64,000 nt of DNA from Rathayibacter sp. SW19 (GTDB lineage: Bacteria; Actinomycetota; Actinomycetes; Actinomycetales; Microbacteriaceae), in assembly GCF_030866825.1 (NCBI RefSeq), contig NZ_CP133020.1, positions 1 to 64,000 of the forward strand, written 5' to 3'. The notes beneath the pieces are model-generated. The model saw nothing but the letters and a program-made list of their open reading frames with translations, had not been told where the DNA came from and ran no database searches. Each line of letters begins with the position of its first letter. The stretch's first letter is position 1. Shown piece after piece: positions 34,924 through 43,692 of the stretch. A program made the translations under genes and the position numbers.

Positions 34924-34987
34924 GGTGAGTGCCACTCCGACGAACCCCCCGCTCGTCCCAACCAGACCCCCCGACTAAGGAGCACCC

Positions 34988-35799
<812 letters not shown>

Positions 35800-35803
<4 letters not shown>

Positions 35804-36483
35804 ATCAAATCGTCCTCGACGCGGTCTCGGTCAGCTTCGGCGACCGCAGCGCGCTCCGCAGCGTCTCGGTCATGCTCGACCAGCGCCGCATCGGGGTGAT
35901 CGGCTCGAACGGCTCCGGAAAGTCGACGTTTGCCAGACTGCTGAACGGGCTCGTCGCGCCGACTACCGGCAGCATTCGCGTGCACGGACTCGACCCGAAC
36001 CGGCAGGCCAGGCAGTTGCGGCGCCGAGTCGGCTTCGTGTTCAGCAACCCCGACGTGCAGATCGTCATGCCAACCGCCGCCGAAGACGTGGCGTTCACCC
36101 TGCGTGGCCGTGGCCTGACCAAGCCCGAGATCGCCGAGCGTGTCGCCGCTGCGCTCGATCGACACGGCCTCACCGCGCACGCTGACGCCCCGGCCCATGG
36201 CCTCTCCGGCGGACAGAAGCAGCTGCTCGCGCTGTGCGCAGTGACGATCGGCGAACCCGCATTGATCGTCGCCGATGAGCCGACCGCGCTGCTGGACGCG
36301 GCCAACAGTCGACGCATCCGATCACTGCTGCTCGACGAACTGGAGCAGCAACTCGTGCTCGTCACCCACGACCTGAAACTCGCAGCCCGTTGCGATATCG
36401 TGCTGCGCTTCGAGAACGGATGCCTCGTCGAGTCGGGCGAAGCGGCATCCGTCATCGACCGCTACGAACGCGAGTACGCATGA
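35800..36483 (+). CDS. bioM: ECF transporter ATPase BioM (EcfA type)
   Basis: 227-residue ABC ATPase. Walker A GSNGSGKST, Q-loop region, signature LSGGQKQL, Walker B LIVADEPT and the switch histidine in LVTHDLKLA. The ATG overlaps the bioY stop (ATGA); the longer open frame upstream is only a shadow of bioY. Energises biotin import with BioN. Stop codon lies in an ATGA that begins the minigene chain leading to bioN. Confidence 0.95.
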
Positions 36484-36524
36484 GGTGCGGCAGATGAGGC
36501 GCTACCTATGAGGTGCCGCGCATG
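36480..36524 (+). other. Chain of three 14-nt ATGAGG minigenes between bioM and bioN
   Basis: Three units of exactly 14 nt, ATGAGGTGCGGCAG, ATGAGGCGCTACCT and ATGAGGTGCCGCGC, run from the bioM stop into the bioN ATG (36522). Each starts a five-codon frame (MRCGR, MRRYL, MRCRA) whose TGA overlaps the next ATG as ATGA, because 14 nt shifts the frame by one. GAGG in each unit can act as a ribosome site for the next ATG. All of this is visible directly; a translational relay is inference. Confidence 0.7.
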
Positions 36525-37124
36525 ATTGGCCTCTACCGACAAGGCACGAGCCCCCTGCACCGGATGCCGGCGGGCCCGAAGATTCTGCTGCTCATGGCGG
36601 TCGCCCTGGCGATCACGCTCACGGTGACGCTCGACACGCTGTGGCTGCTCGCGGCCGCGGCCGCGCTCGTGGTGGCCGGCTATCTGGTCGCTGCGCTCGG
36701 CATCCGCGAACTGGGCCGACAAGTCTGGGTCGTGCGCTGGATCGTCGCGATCATGCTGGTGACCCAGCTCGTATTCTTGCCGTGGACGACCGCACTTCTG
36801 AATGTCGGCCGCGTGGTCGTCGTGCTGGTGCTTGCCGCTCTCGTCACCCTGACGACCCGCATCGCCGACCTGCTCGACGCCACCGAACGCGGGCTGCGGC
36901 CGCTGGAGCGGATCGGCGTCAACCCGCGTCGAGTCGGGTTGCTACTGGCGATGACGATCACCACGATTCCGGTGATCGCAGGGTTCGCACGCGCCATTCG
37001 TGAGGCCCAGCGCGCTCGCGGCGGCCGCCTGCGAGTATGGAGCATGGCGGTGCCGCTGCTCGTGCTGTCGCTGAAACACTCCGACGACCTTGCAGATGCC
37101 CTGATCGCCCGCGGTGTGGAATGA
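36522..37124 (+). CDS. bioN: ECF transporter transmembrane protein BioN (EcfT type)
   Basis: 200 residues, starting at ATG 36522 that overlaps the TGA of the preceding minigene. Four to five membrane helices with the EcfT coupling motifs near residues 145-165 (FARAIREAQRARGG, the Ala-Arg-Gly pair that grips the ATPase) . Couples BioM ATP hydrolysis to BioY toppling. Its terminal codons GTG GAA TGA are repeated in the chain that follows. Confidence 0.93.
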   Translation: MIGLYRQGTSPLHRMPAGPKILLLMAVALAITLTVTLDTLWLLAAAAALVVAGYLVAALGIRELGRQVWVVRWIVAIMLVTQLVFLPWTTALLNVGRVVVVLVLAALVTLTTRIADLLDATERGLRPLERIGVNPRRVGLLLAMTITTIPVIAGFARAIREAQRARGGRLRVWSMAVPLLVLSLKHSDDLADALIARGVE

Positions 37125-37165
37125 GGGGTGTGGAATGAGGGGGATGGAATGAGGGGTGTGGAATG
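37121..37165 (+). other. Chain of three 14-nt ATGAGG minigenes between bioN and the CHY gene
   Basis: Units ATGAGGGGTGTGGA, ATGAGGGGGATGGA and ATGAGGGGTGTGGA begin in the bioN stop and end at the ATG of the CHY gene (37163). Each encodes a five-residue frame (MRGVE, MRGME, MRGVE) ended by a TGA that overlaps the next ATG. Same unit length, unit number and ATGAGG head as at the bioM-bioN junction, but different filler sequence. Confidence 0.7.
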
Positions 37166-37486
37166 ACGCGGCCACACGTTTACGGACCGGTCGTCGATGA
37201 CCAGACCCGCTGCATCCATTACACAACCGCTGAGGATGTCGTCGCCATCAAGTTCGCCTGCTGCGGTCGCTACTACCCGTGCCATCTGTGTCATGAGCAG
37301 AGCGAGTCGCATCCGGCGAAACAGTGGCCCGTCGCCCAGCGCGACGAGCGCGCCGTGCTGTGCGGAGTGTGCTCGCGCGAGCTGACGATCGCCGAGTACC
37401 TCGTCGTCGACCATTGCCCCGGATGCGCCGCGCGCTTCAATGAGGGATGCCGGGTTCACACAAGCCTCTATTTTGCAAAATACTGA
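37163..37486 (+). CDS. CHY-type zinc-finger protein
   Basis: 107 residues. Zn-binding cluster of the CHY family: CIHY, CCGRYYPCHLCHEQSESH, VLCGVCSRELTIAEYL and CPGCAARFNEGCRVH, i.e. about ten Cys/His ligands. GAGGGG 6 nt upstream of the ATG is provided by the last minigene. Family members (e.g. yeast Hot13-like, bacterial stand-alone forms) bind zinc; the bacterial role is unknown. It is the last gene of the bio operon and may be coupled to it. Confidence 0.85.
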   Translation: MTRPHVYGPVVDDQTRCIHYTTAEDVVAIKFACCGRYYPCHLCHEQSESHPAKQWPVAQRDERAVLCGVCSRELTIAEYLVVDHCPGCAARFNEGCRVHTSLYFAKY

Positions 37487-37497
37487 AGGTATTTTGC
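37475..37497. promoter_or_regulatory. AT-rich perfect inverted repeat at the CHY stop codon
   Basis: GCAAAATAC-TGAAG-GTATTTTGC, 9-bp perfect arms. The spacer starts with the CHY TGA. Either an operator for the permease gene 156 bp downstream or a weak hairpin ending the bio operon. Confidence 0.5.
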
Positions 37498-37652
37498 AGC
37501 GCGCTGAACGTCTCGTGGATTCGGATCTGCGGTCGAGCGGAGGTTTCCCCTTGACCTGATCGGTTCGAAAGTGCTATTTGTTTAATTTAGCGAGCGGAAT
37601 ACTTTTTCCACAGTGTGAAAGCAGCTTCCTCCCGTGTCCAATGGAGGATCAC

Positions 37653-39143
37653 ATGTCGATAAGCAAGACGCTCACCCGCCCGCTCCGCTTCATCCCGCGG
37701 AGCAGCCAGCATCTGGTTGACGAGGTGCCGCCGACTCCACGCCTCATCACGCTCGGAATCCAGCACCTGGTCATCATGTATGCCGGAGCGGTAGCCGTGC
37801 CTTTGATCGTCGGCGATGCGTTGAAGTTGCCGACATCCACGATCGCTCTGCTCGTGAGCGCAGACCTGCTCGTTTCGGGCATCTTCACTGTGATCCAATC
37901 GGTCGGCATAGGCAAGATCCTCGGTGTGCGCCTACCGGTCGTCACCGGCGCTACATTCACCGTTCTGACACCGATGATCATCATCGCCCAGCAGTACGGA
38001 ATGCAGGCCGTCTACGGCGCGATGATCGTCTCCGGCGTGTTCGGCGTGCTCGTCGCCAAGCCGTTCTCCATGATGATCCGCTTCTTCCCGCCACTGGTCG
38101 CCGGCACCGTGATCATGATCATCGGCCTGTCGTTGATCGGTGCCGACGTCAGTCTGATCGCCGGCACCGACCCGACCGCGAAAGGGTACGCTGCGCTGCC
38201 GGGCATCACCCTGGCCGCGATCGTCGTGCTGCTCATCATTCTCATCACACGGTTCTTCCGCGGCTTCGTCCGCCAGATCGCAGTGCTGCTGTCGATCGTG
38301 ATCGGAACGCTGATCGCGTGGCCAATGGGCATGGCGGACTTCTCGGCCGTCGGTCAGGCGAACTGGGTCGGGTTCAGCGGCATCTTGTTCTTCGGACCAC
38401 CGAAATTCGTAGCCGCGGCGATCATCTCGATGTGCATCGTCATGTTGGTCACGTTCACAGAGTCGACGGCGGACATGCTGGCCGTTGCCGAGATCGTCGA
38501 CAAGAAGCTGACACCGAACGACCTGGCACGTGGTTTGGCCAACGACGGCCTGTCGGCCATCTTCGGTGGCTTCATGAACTCCTTCCCAGACACTTCGTTC
38601 GCCGAGAACGTCGGCCTCGTTGAGATGACCAAGGTCCGCAGCCGATGGGTGGTCACGGTCTGTGGGGTGTTGCTGATTCTGATGGGCTTCATCCCGAAGA
38701 TGGGCGTGGTCGTTGCCAGTCTCCCCGACCCGGTGATCGGCGGCGCCGCGACGGTGATGTTCGCGATGGTGGCCGCGGTCGGCATTCGCACCCTGCACAA
38801 GACGTCGTTCGTCAACAATCAGAACATGCTGATCGTGGCCGTGTCACTGTCGATCGGCATGATTCCGACCGTTGCGCCGAATTTCTACCACAATTTCCCC
38901 AACGAGTTCCAGGTCATCTTCGGCTCCGGCATCACCGCAACGGTGATTGTCGTGTTCATCCTCAACCTGGTCTTCAACCACTGGATCCGTCGCCCGAAGG
39001 GGGAGGCCGCGAGAACAGCCGCCGCTACCACGCCAGAGGTGCTGTATGGCGACGTGGAAGTCGCGCTCGATCGCGACGCCGAGCCGGAGCCGAAGGGCAA
39101 CTGGACGACCGACGACCCGACTGCCGGAGACGCGACCGCGTAG
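37653..39143 (+). CDS. NCS2-family nucleobase permease (xanthine/urate/uracil type)
   Basis: 496 residues from ATG 37653, which has GGAGG 5 nt upstream; a frame open from 37578 is not supported. About 12-14 membrane helices of the UraA/UapA fold with ITLGIQHLVIMYAGAVAVPLIVG and the signature MNSFPDTSFAENVGLVEMTKVRSR (short forms: FMNSFPDTSFAENVG). Q/N/P motif families of this type transport xanthine and uric acid; context (urate degradation) favours that over uracil. First gene of the purine island. Confidence 0.9.
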   Translation: MSISKTLTRPLRFIPRSSQHLVDEVPPTPRLITLGIQHLVIMYAGAVAVPLIVGDALKLPTSTIALLVSADLLVSGIFTVIQSVGIGKILGVRLPVVTGATFTVLTPMIIIAQQYGMQAVYGAMIVSGVFGVLVAKPFSMMIRFFPPLVAGTVIMIIGLSLIGADVSLIAGTDPTAKGYAALPGITLAAIVVLLIILITRFFRGFVRQIAVLLSIVIGTLIAWPMGMADFSAVGQANWVGFSGILFFGPPKFVAAAIISMCIVMLVTFTESTADMLAVAEIVDKKLTPNDLARGLANDGLSAIFGGFMNSFPDTSFAENVGLVEMTKVRSRWVVTVCGVLLILMGFIPKMGVVVASLPDPVIGGAATVMFAMVAAVGIRTLHKTSFVNNQNMLIVAVSLSIGMIPTVAPNFYHNFPNEFQVIFGSGITATVIVVFILNLVFNHWIRRPKGEAARTAAATTPEVLYGDVEVALDRDAEPEPKGNWTTDDPTAGDATA

Positions 39144-39167
39144 CCGCCTGGAGCGCGTTTCAACGTG

Positions 39168-39225
39168 TTCATAGTGCGCGGAATGCTGGATTGACGAACC
39201 AATCCGACATTCCGCGCACTATGAA
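39168..39225. repeat. Long palindromic element (type B, copy 1)
   Basis: Outer arms TTCATAGTGCGCGGAATG (39168-39185) and its exact complement (39208-39225), 18 bp; inner arms GGATTG/CAATCC around ACGAAC. 48 of 58 bases are paired. 24 bp after the permease stop. A related element lies at 62776-62833. Confidence 0.85.
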
Positions 39226-39306
39226 TGAGGGCTGGCGGCCACAACGCTGGGCGTAGGTTTGCAATAACGCGCGGCAGCCGCACGCGCACAAGGGATGGAG
39301 CATCCG

Positions 39307-40044
39307 ATGAGGCGTGCCCTGATTGTGATCGATGTGCAGAACGAATACGTGACCGGCGGGTTGAAGATCTGCTTCCCCGACCTGTCGGTGTCGCTGCCGA
39401 ATTTCGACGTCGCGATGAATGCCGCCGCCGACGGCGCGATCCCGCTCGTTGTCGTGACCCACATCGAGGATGCCTCCTCGCCACTCTTTGGTCGCGGCTC
39501 CATCGGTGCAGCTCTGCACGAGCCCGTGGCGTCACGCATCCCAGACCACGCGATCGAAAAGCATGACGTGTCTGCTTTCGTCGGCACGGACCTCGAGCAA
39601 TGGCTGCGCGACCAACAGATCGACACGCTGACCATTTGCGGGTACATGACCCAGCACTGCTGTGAAGGAACCGCGAGGGATGCTGCTGCTCGCGGCTTCC
39701 AGGTGGAGTTCCTTTCCGACGCCACCGGCACAATCGATCTCGTGAACGAGGCCGGCACCGTCTCCGCCGCCGCACTCCACCGCAGCGTACTCGTGACGAT
39801 GCAGTCGGAGTTCGCCGCCGTCGCAACGACGGCCGAGTGGTCGCTCGCAGTGCAGACCGGCGAGGCCCTGCGGGTGTCCAACATCTACGCGAGTTCGCGA
39901 CACGCACGCGTGCCGGAGAAGCACGCCGAACTGCATAAGCTGATGCGAGACCTCCGCGCCGACATCGACGAAGAGGTCGCTGCAGGCGACACCCACCAGT
40001 TTGCGCACACGTACTACACCGGGCAGGGTCCGACATCGTTGTGA
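39307..40044 (+). CDS. Isochorismatase-family cysteine hydrolase
   Basis: 245 residues from ATG 39307 (GGAG 6 nt upstream; an ATG 12 nt earlier lacks spacing). Catalytic triad of the nicotinamidase/isochorismatase fold: Asp in VIDVQNEY, Lys in IEKHDVSAF and Cys in MTQHCCEGTARDAAARG. Family members hydrolyse amides (nicotinamide, ureidoacrylate, N-carbamoyl compounds). Its position between a purine permease and guanine deaminase suggests a purine-ring-derived amide or ureide, but the substrate cannot be read from sequence. Confidence 0.88.
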   Translation: MRRALIVIDVQNEYVTGGLKICFPDLSVSLPNFDVAMNAAADGAIPLVVVTHIEDASSPLFGRGSIGAALHEPVASRIPDHAIEKHDVSAFVGTDLEQWLRDQQIDTLTICGYMTQHCCEGTARDAAARGFQVEFLSDATGTIDLVNEAGTVSAAALHRSVLVTMQSEFAAVATTAEWSLAVQTGEALRVSNIYASSRHARVPEKHAELHKLMRDLRADIDEEVAAGDTHQFAHTYYTGQGPTSL

Positions 40045-40224
40045 GCGTGCGGGCAAGGACGCCGGGCGCTTCGGCTGCGCGGTTCCTGAGGAGCGCGGTG
40101 GAGCTTGAAGATCGCGAAGCGAGCGGCGACCCCAGCGCCGAGTGAGCCTGCGAGCGAAGGTTGAAGGCCGCGGCCGTCTCGAAGGGCAGCGACCGATGCT
40201 GCCACCGCGCTCAGCGACCGATTT

Positions 40225-40238
40225 TCTGCATCGTGAAA
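40225..40238 (-). promoter_or_regulatory. Candidate purine-regulon site (guanine deaminase)
   Basis: TCTGCATCGTGAAA; complement TTTCACGATGCAGA aligns with the sites upstream of aceB (TTCCGCGATTCAGA) and uraD. Part of a five-site set described in the findings. Confidence 0.45.
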
Positions 40239-40263
40239 TTTATCTTCCAAAATTGTAGATAAA
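40239..40263. promoter_or_regulatory. TTTATCT inverted repeat upstream of guanine deaminase
   Basis: TTTATCT-N11-AGATAAA, perfect 7-bp arms with centres 18 bp apart (about 1.7 helical turns), in an otherwise GC-rich neighbourhood. Looks like a dimeric operator. Confidence 0.5.
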
Positions 40264-40379
40264 AGCGACCAGCCCTGTTACTCTGAATTCGCGTCGAAGG
40301 TGACGACCCCAACTCGGGTGTTGCGACTGTCGGCGGCCCAGCACATACAGCGCAGCTGCGCCAGTCAAGGAGCCTCATC

Positions 40380-40874
40380 GTGGAATCTCCGCAGATCCAA
40401 GAAAAATACCTGTCCCGCGCCATCGAGTTGGCGGTCAGCAACGTCGACAACGGTGGCGGCCCATTCGGCGCACTCATCGTCACCGCCGACGGCCGTGAAT
40501 TCCTCGGCGTCAACCGCGTCACCGCGAACAGTGACCCGACCGCGCACGCCGAGGTGACAGCCATCCGCACCGCGTGCGCTGCCATCGAGAATTTCGACCT
40601 GACCGGCGCAACGCTGTACACGAGTTGCGAACCGTGCCCAATGTGCCTCGCAAGCGCACTGTGGGCCCGCGTCGACCACATCGTGTTCGCCGCCGACCGT
40701 CACGACGCGGCAGACGCCGGCTTCGACGACGCCGAGTTCTACGAATTCTTCGAACAGCCCGTCGAAGAGCGCTCGATGCGGGTGATACGACACGCACCTC
40801 TCAGCGCGGACGCCCCCACCCACACGGCCCCGTTCGAGCGTTGGATCAACCTCACAACGCGCGTTGCCTACTAG
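40380..40874 (+). CDS. guaD: Guanine deaminase (CDA-fold, zinc-dependent)
   Basis: 164 residues from GTG 40380 with AAGGAG 7 nt upstream. Cytidine-deaminase fold with zinc ligands HAEV (His and catalytic Glu) and PCPMC (TSCEPCPMCLAS). Length and C-terminal FERWINL with a basic/aromatic end resemble Bacillus GuaD. It converts guanine to xanthine, feeding xanthine dehydrogenase of this island. A tRNA adenosine deaminase (TadA) is less likely given context and lack of TadA-type C-terminal elements. Confidence 0.85.
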   Translation: MESPQIQEKYLSRAIELAVSNVDNGGGPFGALIVTADGREFLGVNRVTANSDPTAHAEVTAIRTACAAIENFDLTGATLYTSCEPCPMCLASALWARVDHIVFAADRHDAADAGFDDAEFYEFFEQPVEERSMRVIRHAPLSADAPTHTAPFERWINLTTRVAY

Positions 40875-40961
40875 CCACGAAGCCATCGCCAGCCCCTGAA
40901 TCGCCACACTCTGAATCGCAACACCCTGAATCGCCACCAACACCCCGAACAAGGACGTTCA

Positions 40962-42446
40962 ATGACAATCCAGCAGACCCCAGAACACGAAGACGAGCGC
41001 GCCGAGATCTCCGACGCGGGACGTTCTCGCATCGACCGCTATTTCATGCTCACCAAGCGTGGATCCACGTATGCCCGCGAGATTCGAGGCGGCTTCGCCA
41101 CCTTCTTCGCACTCGCATACATCGTGGTGCTCAACCCGCTGATTCTGAGCGGCCCGGACAGCTCCGGTCACACCCTCGGCATCCCGCAGGTGGCTGCTAT
41201 GACGGCGATCATCGCAGGTGTCATGACGATCATCATGGGCGCGTGGGCGAAGTATCCATTCGCGCTCGCGGCCGGTCTCGGAGTCTCCGCATACGTCTCG
41301 GTCACGATCGCAACGACAAAGGGACTGACCTGGCCCGACGTGATGGGGCTGGTGCTGCTGTCCGGCATCATCATGTTCATCCTGGTGCTCCTCGGCTTCC
41401 GAGAGGCCGTGTTCAAAGCGGTGCCCGCCAGCCTGAAGACCGCGATCGTTGTCGGCATTGGCTTGTTCATCGCGATCATCGGACTGGTCAATGCCGGCTT
41501 CGTCCGCCGCATTCCGGATGCCGCGCACACCACCGTTCCGCTGCAGCTCGGCATCGACGGCAAGCTCATCGGCTGGCCGACGCTCGTGTTCGTCTTCGGA
41601 CTCGTGCTGACGATCATCCTGCTCGTCCGCAAGATCCCGGGCGCGATCCTCATCGGAATCGTCAGCTCGACGATCTTCGCAATGATCGTGCAGGCGATCA
41701 CGCACACGCCGGGCAGCGACAAGAGTCCGAGCGGCTGGTCGCTGATGATTCCGGAGTTCCCATCAAAGGTGGTCGCGATACCAGACCTGTCGTTATTCGG
41801 CCAGGTCGATATCATCGGCGGCTTCGTGCACATCGGTGTGATCGCGGCGTCCCTGCTGACCTTCGTCATCTTGCTGACCGTCTTCTTCGACGCCATGGGT
41901 ACCATGACCGGCCTGGCCAGCGAAGCCCACCTTCTCGACAAGGACAACAACTTCGTCGGCGCCAACCGCGTTCTGCTCGTGGATGCCGCGGCCTCTGGAA
42001 TCGGCGGCTTCGGCTCGGTCTCCTCCAACGAGATCTTCGTCGAGTCCGCAGCCGGCATCGCCGAAGGCGCTCGCACAGGCATCGCGAGCATCGTCACCGG
42101 AATCCTGCTGATCGCGGCAGCGTTCTTCGCGCCGCTCGTTACGATCGTGCCCTTCGAGGCGGTCGCACCGGCACTGGTGATCGTCGGCTTTCTGATGACT
42201 ACCCAGATTCGCAACGTCGACTGGTCGGACCTCGGAATCGCGATCCCCGCATACCTGACGTTCATTCTCATGCCGTTCACCTACTCGATCGCCAACGGCA
42301 TCGGCGCCGGCTTCATCGCATACGTTTTGATCCGCTCGGTGCAGGGCAGGGCCAAGGAAGTTCACCCGCTGATGTGGGTCGTCTCCGCCGGTTTCGTGCT
42401 GTACTTCCTGGTCGGTGTGATCGAACAGCTTCTCGGCATGAAGTAA
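40962..42446 (+). CDS. AzgA-type NCS2 permease (guanine/hypoxanthine)
   Basis: 494 residues, AAGGAC upstream. 12-14 membrane helices with YFMLTKRGSTYAREIRGGFATFFALAYIVVLNPLIL (short: EIRGGFATFFALAYI) and the motif GTMTGLASEAHLLDKDN, plus SSNEIFVESAAGIAEGARTG, both characteristic of AzgA/GhxP-like transporters. Supplies hypoxanthine/guanine to the deaminase and oxidase. Upstream spacer holds three CTGAATCGCCAC-like tandem units (about 40897-40940). Confidence 0.92.
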   Translation: MTIQQTPEHEDERAEISDAGRSRIDRYFMLTKRGSTYAREIRGGFATFFALAYIVVLNPLILSGPDSSGHTLGIPQVAAMTAIIAGVMTIIMGAWAKYPFALAAGLGVSAYVSVTIATTKGLTWPDVMGLVLLSGIIMFILVLLGFREAVFKAVPASLKTAIVVGIGLFIAIIGLVNAGFVRRIPDAAHTTVPLQLGIDGKLIGWPTLVFVFGLVLTIILLVRKIPGAILIGIVSSTIFAMIVQAITHTPGSDKSPSGWSLMIPEFPSKVVAIPDLSLFGQVDIIGGFVHIGVIAASLLTFVILLTVFFDAMGTMTGLASEAHLLDKDNNFVGANRVLLVDAAASGIGGFGSVSSNEIFVESAAGIAEGARTGIASIVTGILLIAAAFFAPLVTIVPFEAVAPALVIVGFLMTTQIRNVDWSDLGIAIPAYLTFILMPFTYSIANGIGAGFIAYVLIRSVQGRAKEVHPLMWVVSAGFVLYFLVGVIEQLLGMK

Positions 42447-42533
42447 CGCTCGCTGAGCGAAGCCGAAGCGCCACTCGATGCCGCCATGCGCGCTGGCGGT
42501 ACAGGGTGGCCCTTCTGTATTGGTTGTGGCTGG

Positions 42534-42832
42534 CCTGGTACTGACTGGTACGTGATCCAGAGCGATCCGACCGTTCTCGAATCTTTGCCATGGCCGCGGC
42601 GCACGCGGGCCGAGTCTTTACAGCATCTGAAGGATCGCACGCGGCACACCCGATTGTGGCAAGCCGATGACCTGCTCGACCTCGCATTCGGGCGCCTCCG
42701 AGCGCACAGAGTGCTGGCGGTCATCGACGAGCACAGTCGCAAGTCCTTGGCGCTCGCAGCACGCCTGGGGTTCGTGTCGGCCAATCGGCAGCAGAACGGC
42801 TGCCTTGTGCTGGTGCTCACACCCGCGCTGCG
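42534..42832 (+). pseudogene. Remnant of a GNAT-family acetyltransferase
   Basis: Reading this frame gives TDWYVIQSDPTVLESLPWPRRT, like the N-terminal part of GNAT proteins (short: DWYVIQSDP), joined directly to a C-terminal GNAT-like segment LLDLAFGRLRAHRVLAVIDEH-SRKSLALAARLGF. The central acetyl-CoA-binding region of about 60-70 residues is missing, and no plausible start with a ribosome site is seen. The end runs into the convergent xdhC gene. Interpreted as an internally deleted, decayed gene; may be over-reading of a chance frame. Confidence 0.4.
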
Positions 42833-43668
42833 TCACCAACCACTGCGCTCGACGCCGACACCGAGGCGGCAGGTGCTGACTCGAACAGCTGAAGCAGACG
42901 CGCAGCCACACTGACCGCGATTGCGGCAGGTTCCTTCGCGCTGATACCACCGATGCCGATCGGCGTCGTGATCCGTTCGATCTCCTGTGGCGTGTGCCCC
43001 AGTTCGCCCAGATGCAGCTGAAAGCGCCGCCACTTGGAGTGCGAGCCGATCAGCCCAATCGAACCAAGCTGCGGTGTGCGCAATGCCGTGTCGCACAGAG
43101 CGAGATCCTCGGCGTGATCGTGGGTCATGATCAACACGTGCGTGCCCGCAGGGAGCTCGCCAAGCGCGCTTTCCGGCACCGGAGCGTGATGCAAACGGAT
43201 GTCCGCGGCCCCGCTTTCGAGCATCGCCAGCCGTTCCGGGGTCAGCATGACCTCGCGCGAGTCGATCAGGTGCAGCTCGAGATCGTGGCGGGACAGAATC
43301 AGTGCCAGCTCGAAGCCGACGTGGCCTACTCCGCAGATCGCGACCGCCGTGCGAATTCGCACCGGTTCCAACAGCATGGTGACCTCTCCTCCGCAGCACT
43401 GCACACCGTATTCGGCGGGCGCCTTCTCGCTGAGTTGAATGGTGATTAGTTCGGGGCCAGCAAGACCGTTGGCTAGCACTGACCGGGCACGGTCGATCGC
43501 CGTCGCCTCCAGGTTGCCCCCACCGACTGTGTCCCACGAGCCATCCGCGGTCACCACCATCTTGGCGCCGGCCCTGCGTGGCGCGTGCCCGCGGGAGGAC
43601 ACCACAGTGACCAGCACAGCGCTCTGCCGCGCTACCCGCAGGCGCTCGATCGCCGCCAACCACTCCAT
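42817..43668 (-). CDS. xdhC: XdhC/CoxI-family molybdenum cofactor chaperone
   Basis: 283 residues, GAGG 7 nt before ATG 43668. XdhC binds the molybdenum cofactor, adds the sulfido ligand with a cysteine desulfurase and inserts it into xanthine dehydrogenase. N-terminal XdhC domain with QCCGGEVTMLLEP; C-terminal Rossmann-like domain with AVAICGVGHVGFELA and GLIGSHSKWRR, PIGIGGISAKEPAAIAVSVAA. Same strand as xdhB/xdhA but separated by 223 bp of repeats. Confidence 0.93.
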   Translation of the reverse strand: MEWLAAIERLRVARQSAVLVTVVSSRGHAPRRAGAKMVVTADGSWDTVGGGNLEATAIDRARSVLANGLAGPELITIQLSEKAPAEYGVQCCGGEVTMLLEPVRIRTAVAICGVGHVGFELALILSRHDLELHLIDSREVMLTPERLAMLESGAADIRLHHAPVPESALGELPAGTHVLIMTHDHAEDLALCDTALRTPQLGSIGLIGSHSKWRRFQLHLGELGHTPQEIERITTPIGIGGISAKEPAAIAVSVAARLLQLFESAPAASVSASSAVVGDAARV

Positions 43669-43692
43669 TTCAGTGCCTCTTTGTTCGTGTTG

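Larger units (their letters stand above)
40045..40379. other. 335-bp regulatory gap upstream of guanine deaminase
   Basis: Holds a GC-rich stretch with imperfect repeats of GCGAGCG-type (40045-40220), then an abrupt AT-rich region containing the candidate regulon site at 40225 and the TTTATCT palindrome at 40239. No gene is convincing. Promoter of guanine deaminase is expected near 40240-40300. Confidence 0.6.

Noticed and set aside
40045..40379. Purine riboswitch upstream of guanine deaminase
   Set aside because: No TATA-N-pyrimidine core or three-way junction pattern of purine aptamers; the palindromes look like protein sites.
40574..42544. Long plus-strand frame across guanine deaminase and AzgA
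   Set aside because: Arg-rich, low-complexity translation in an alternative frame of two clear genes.
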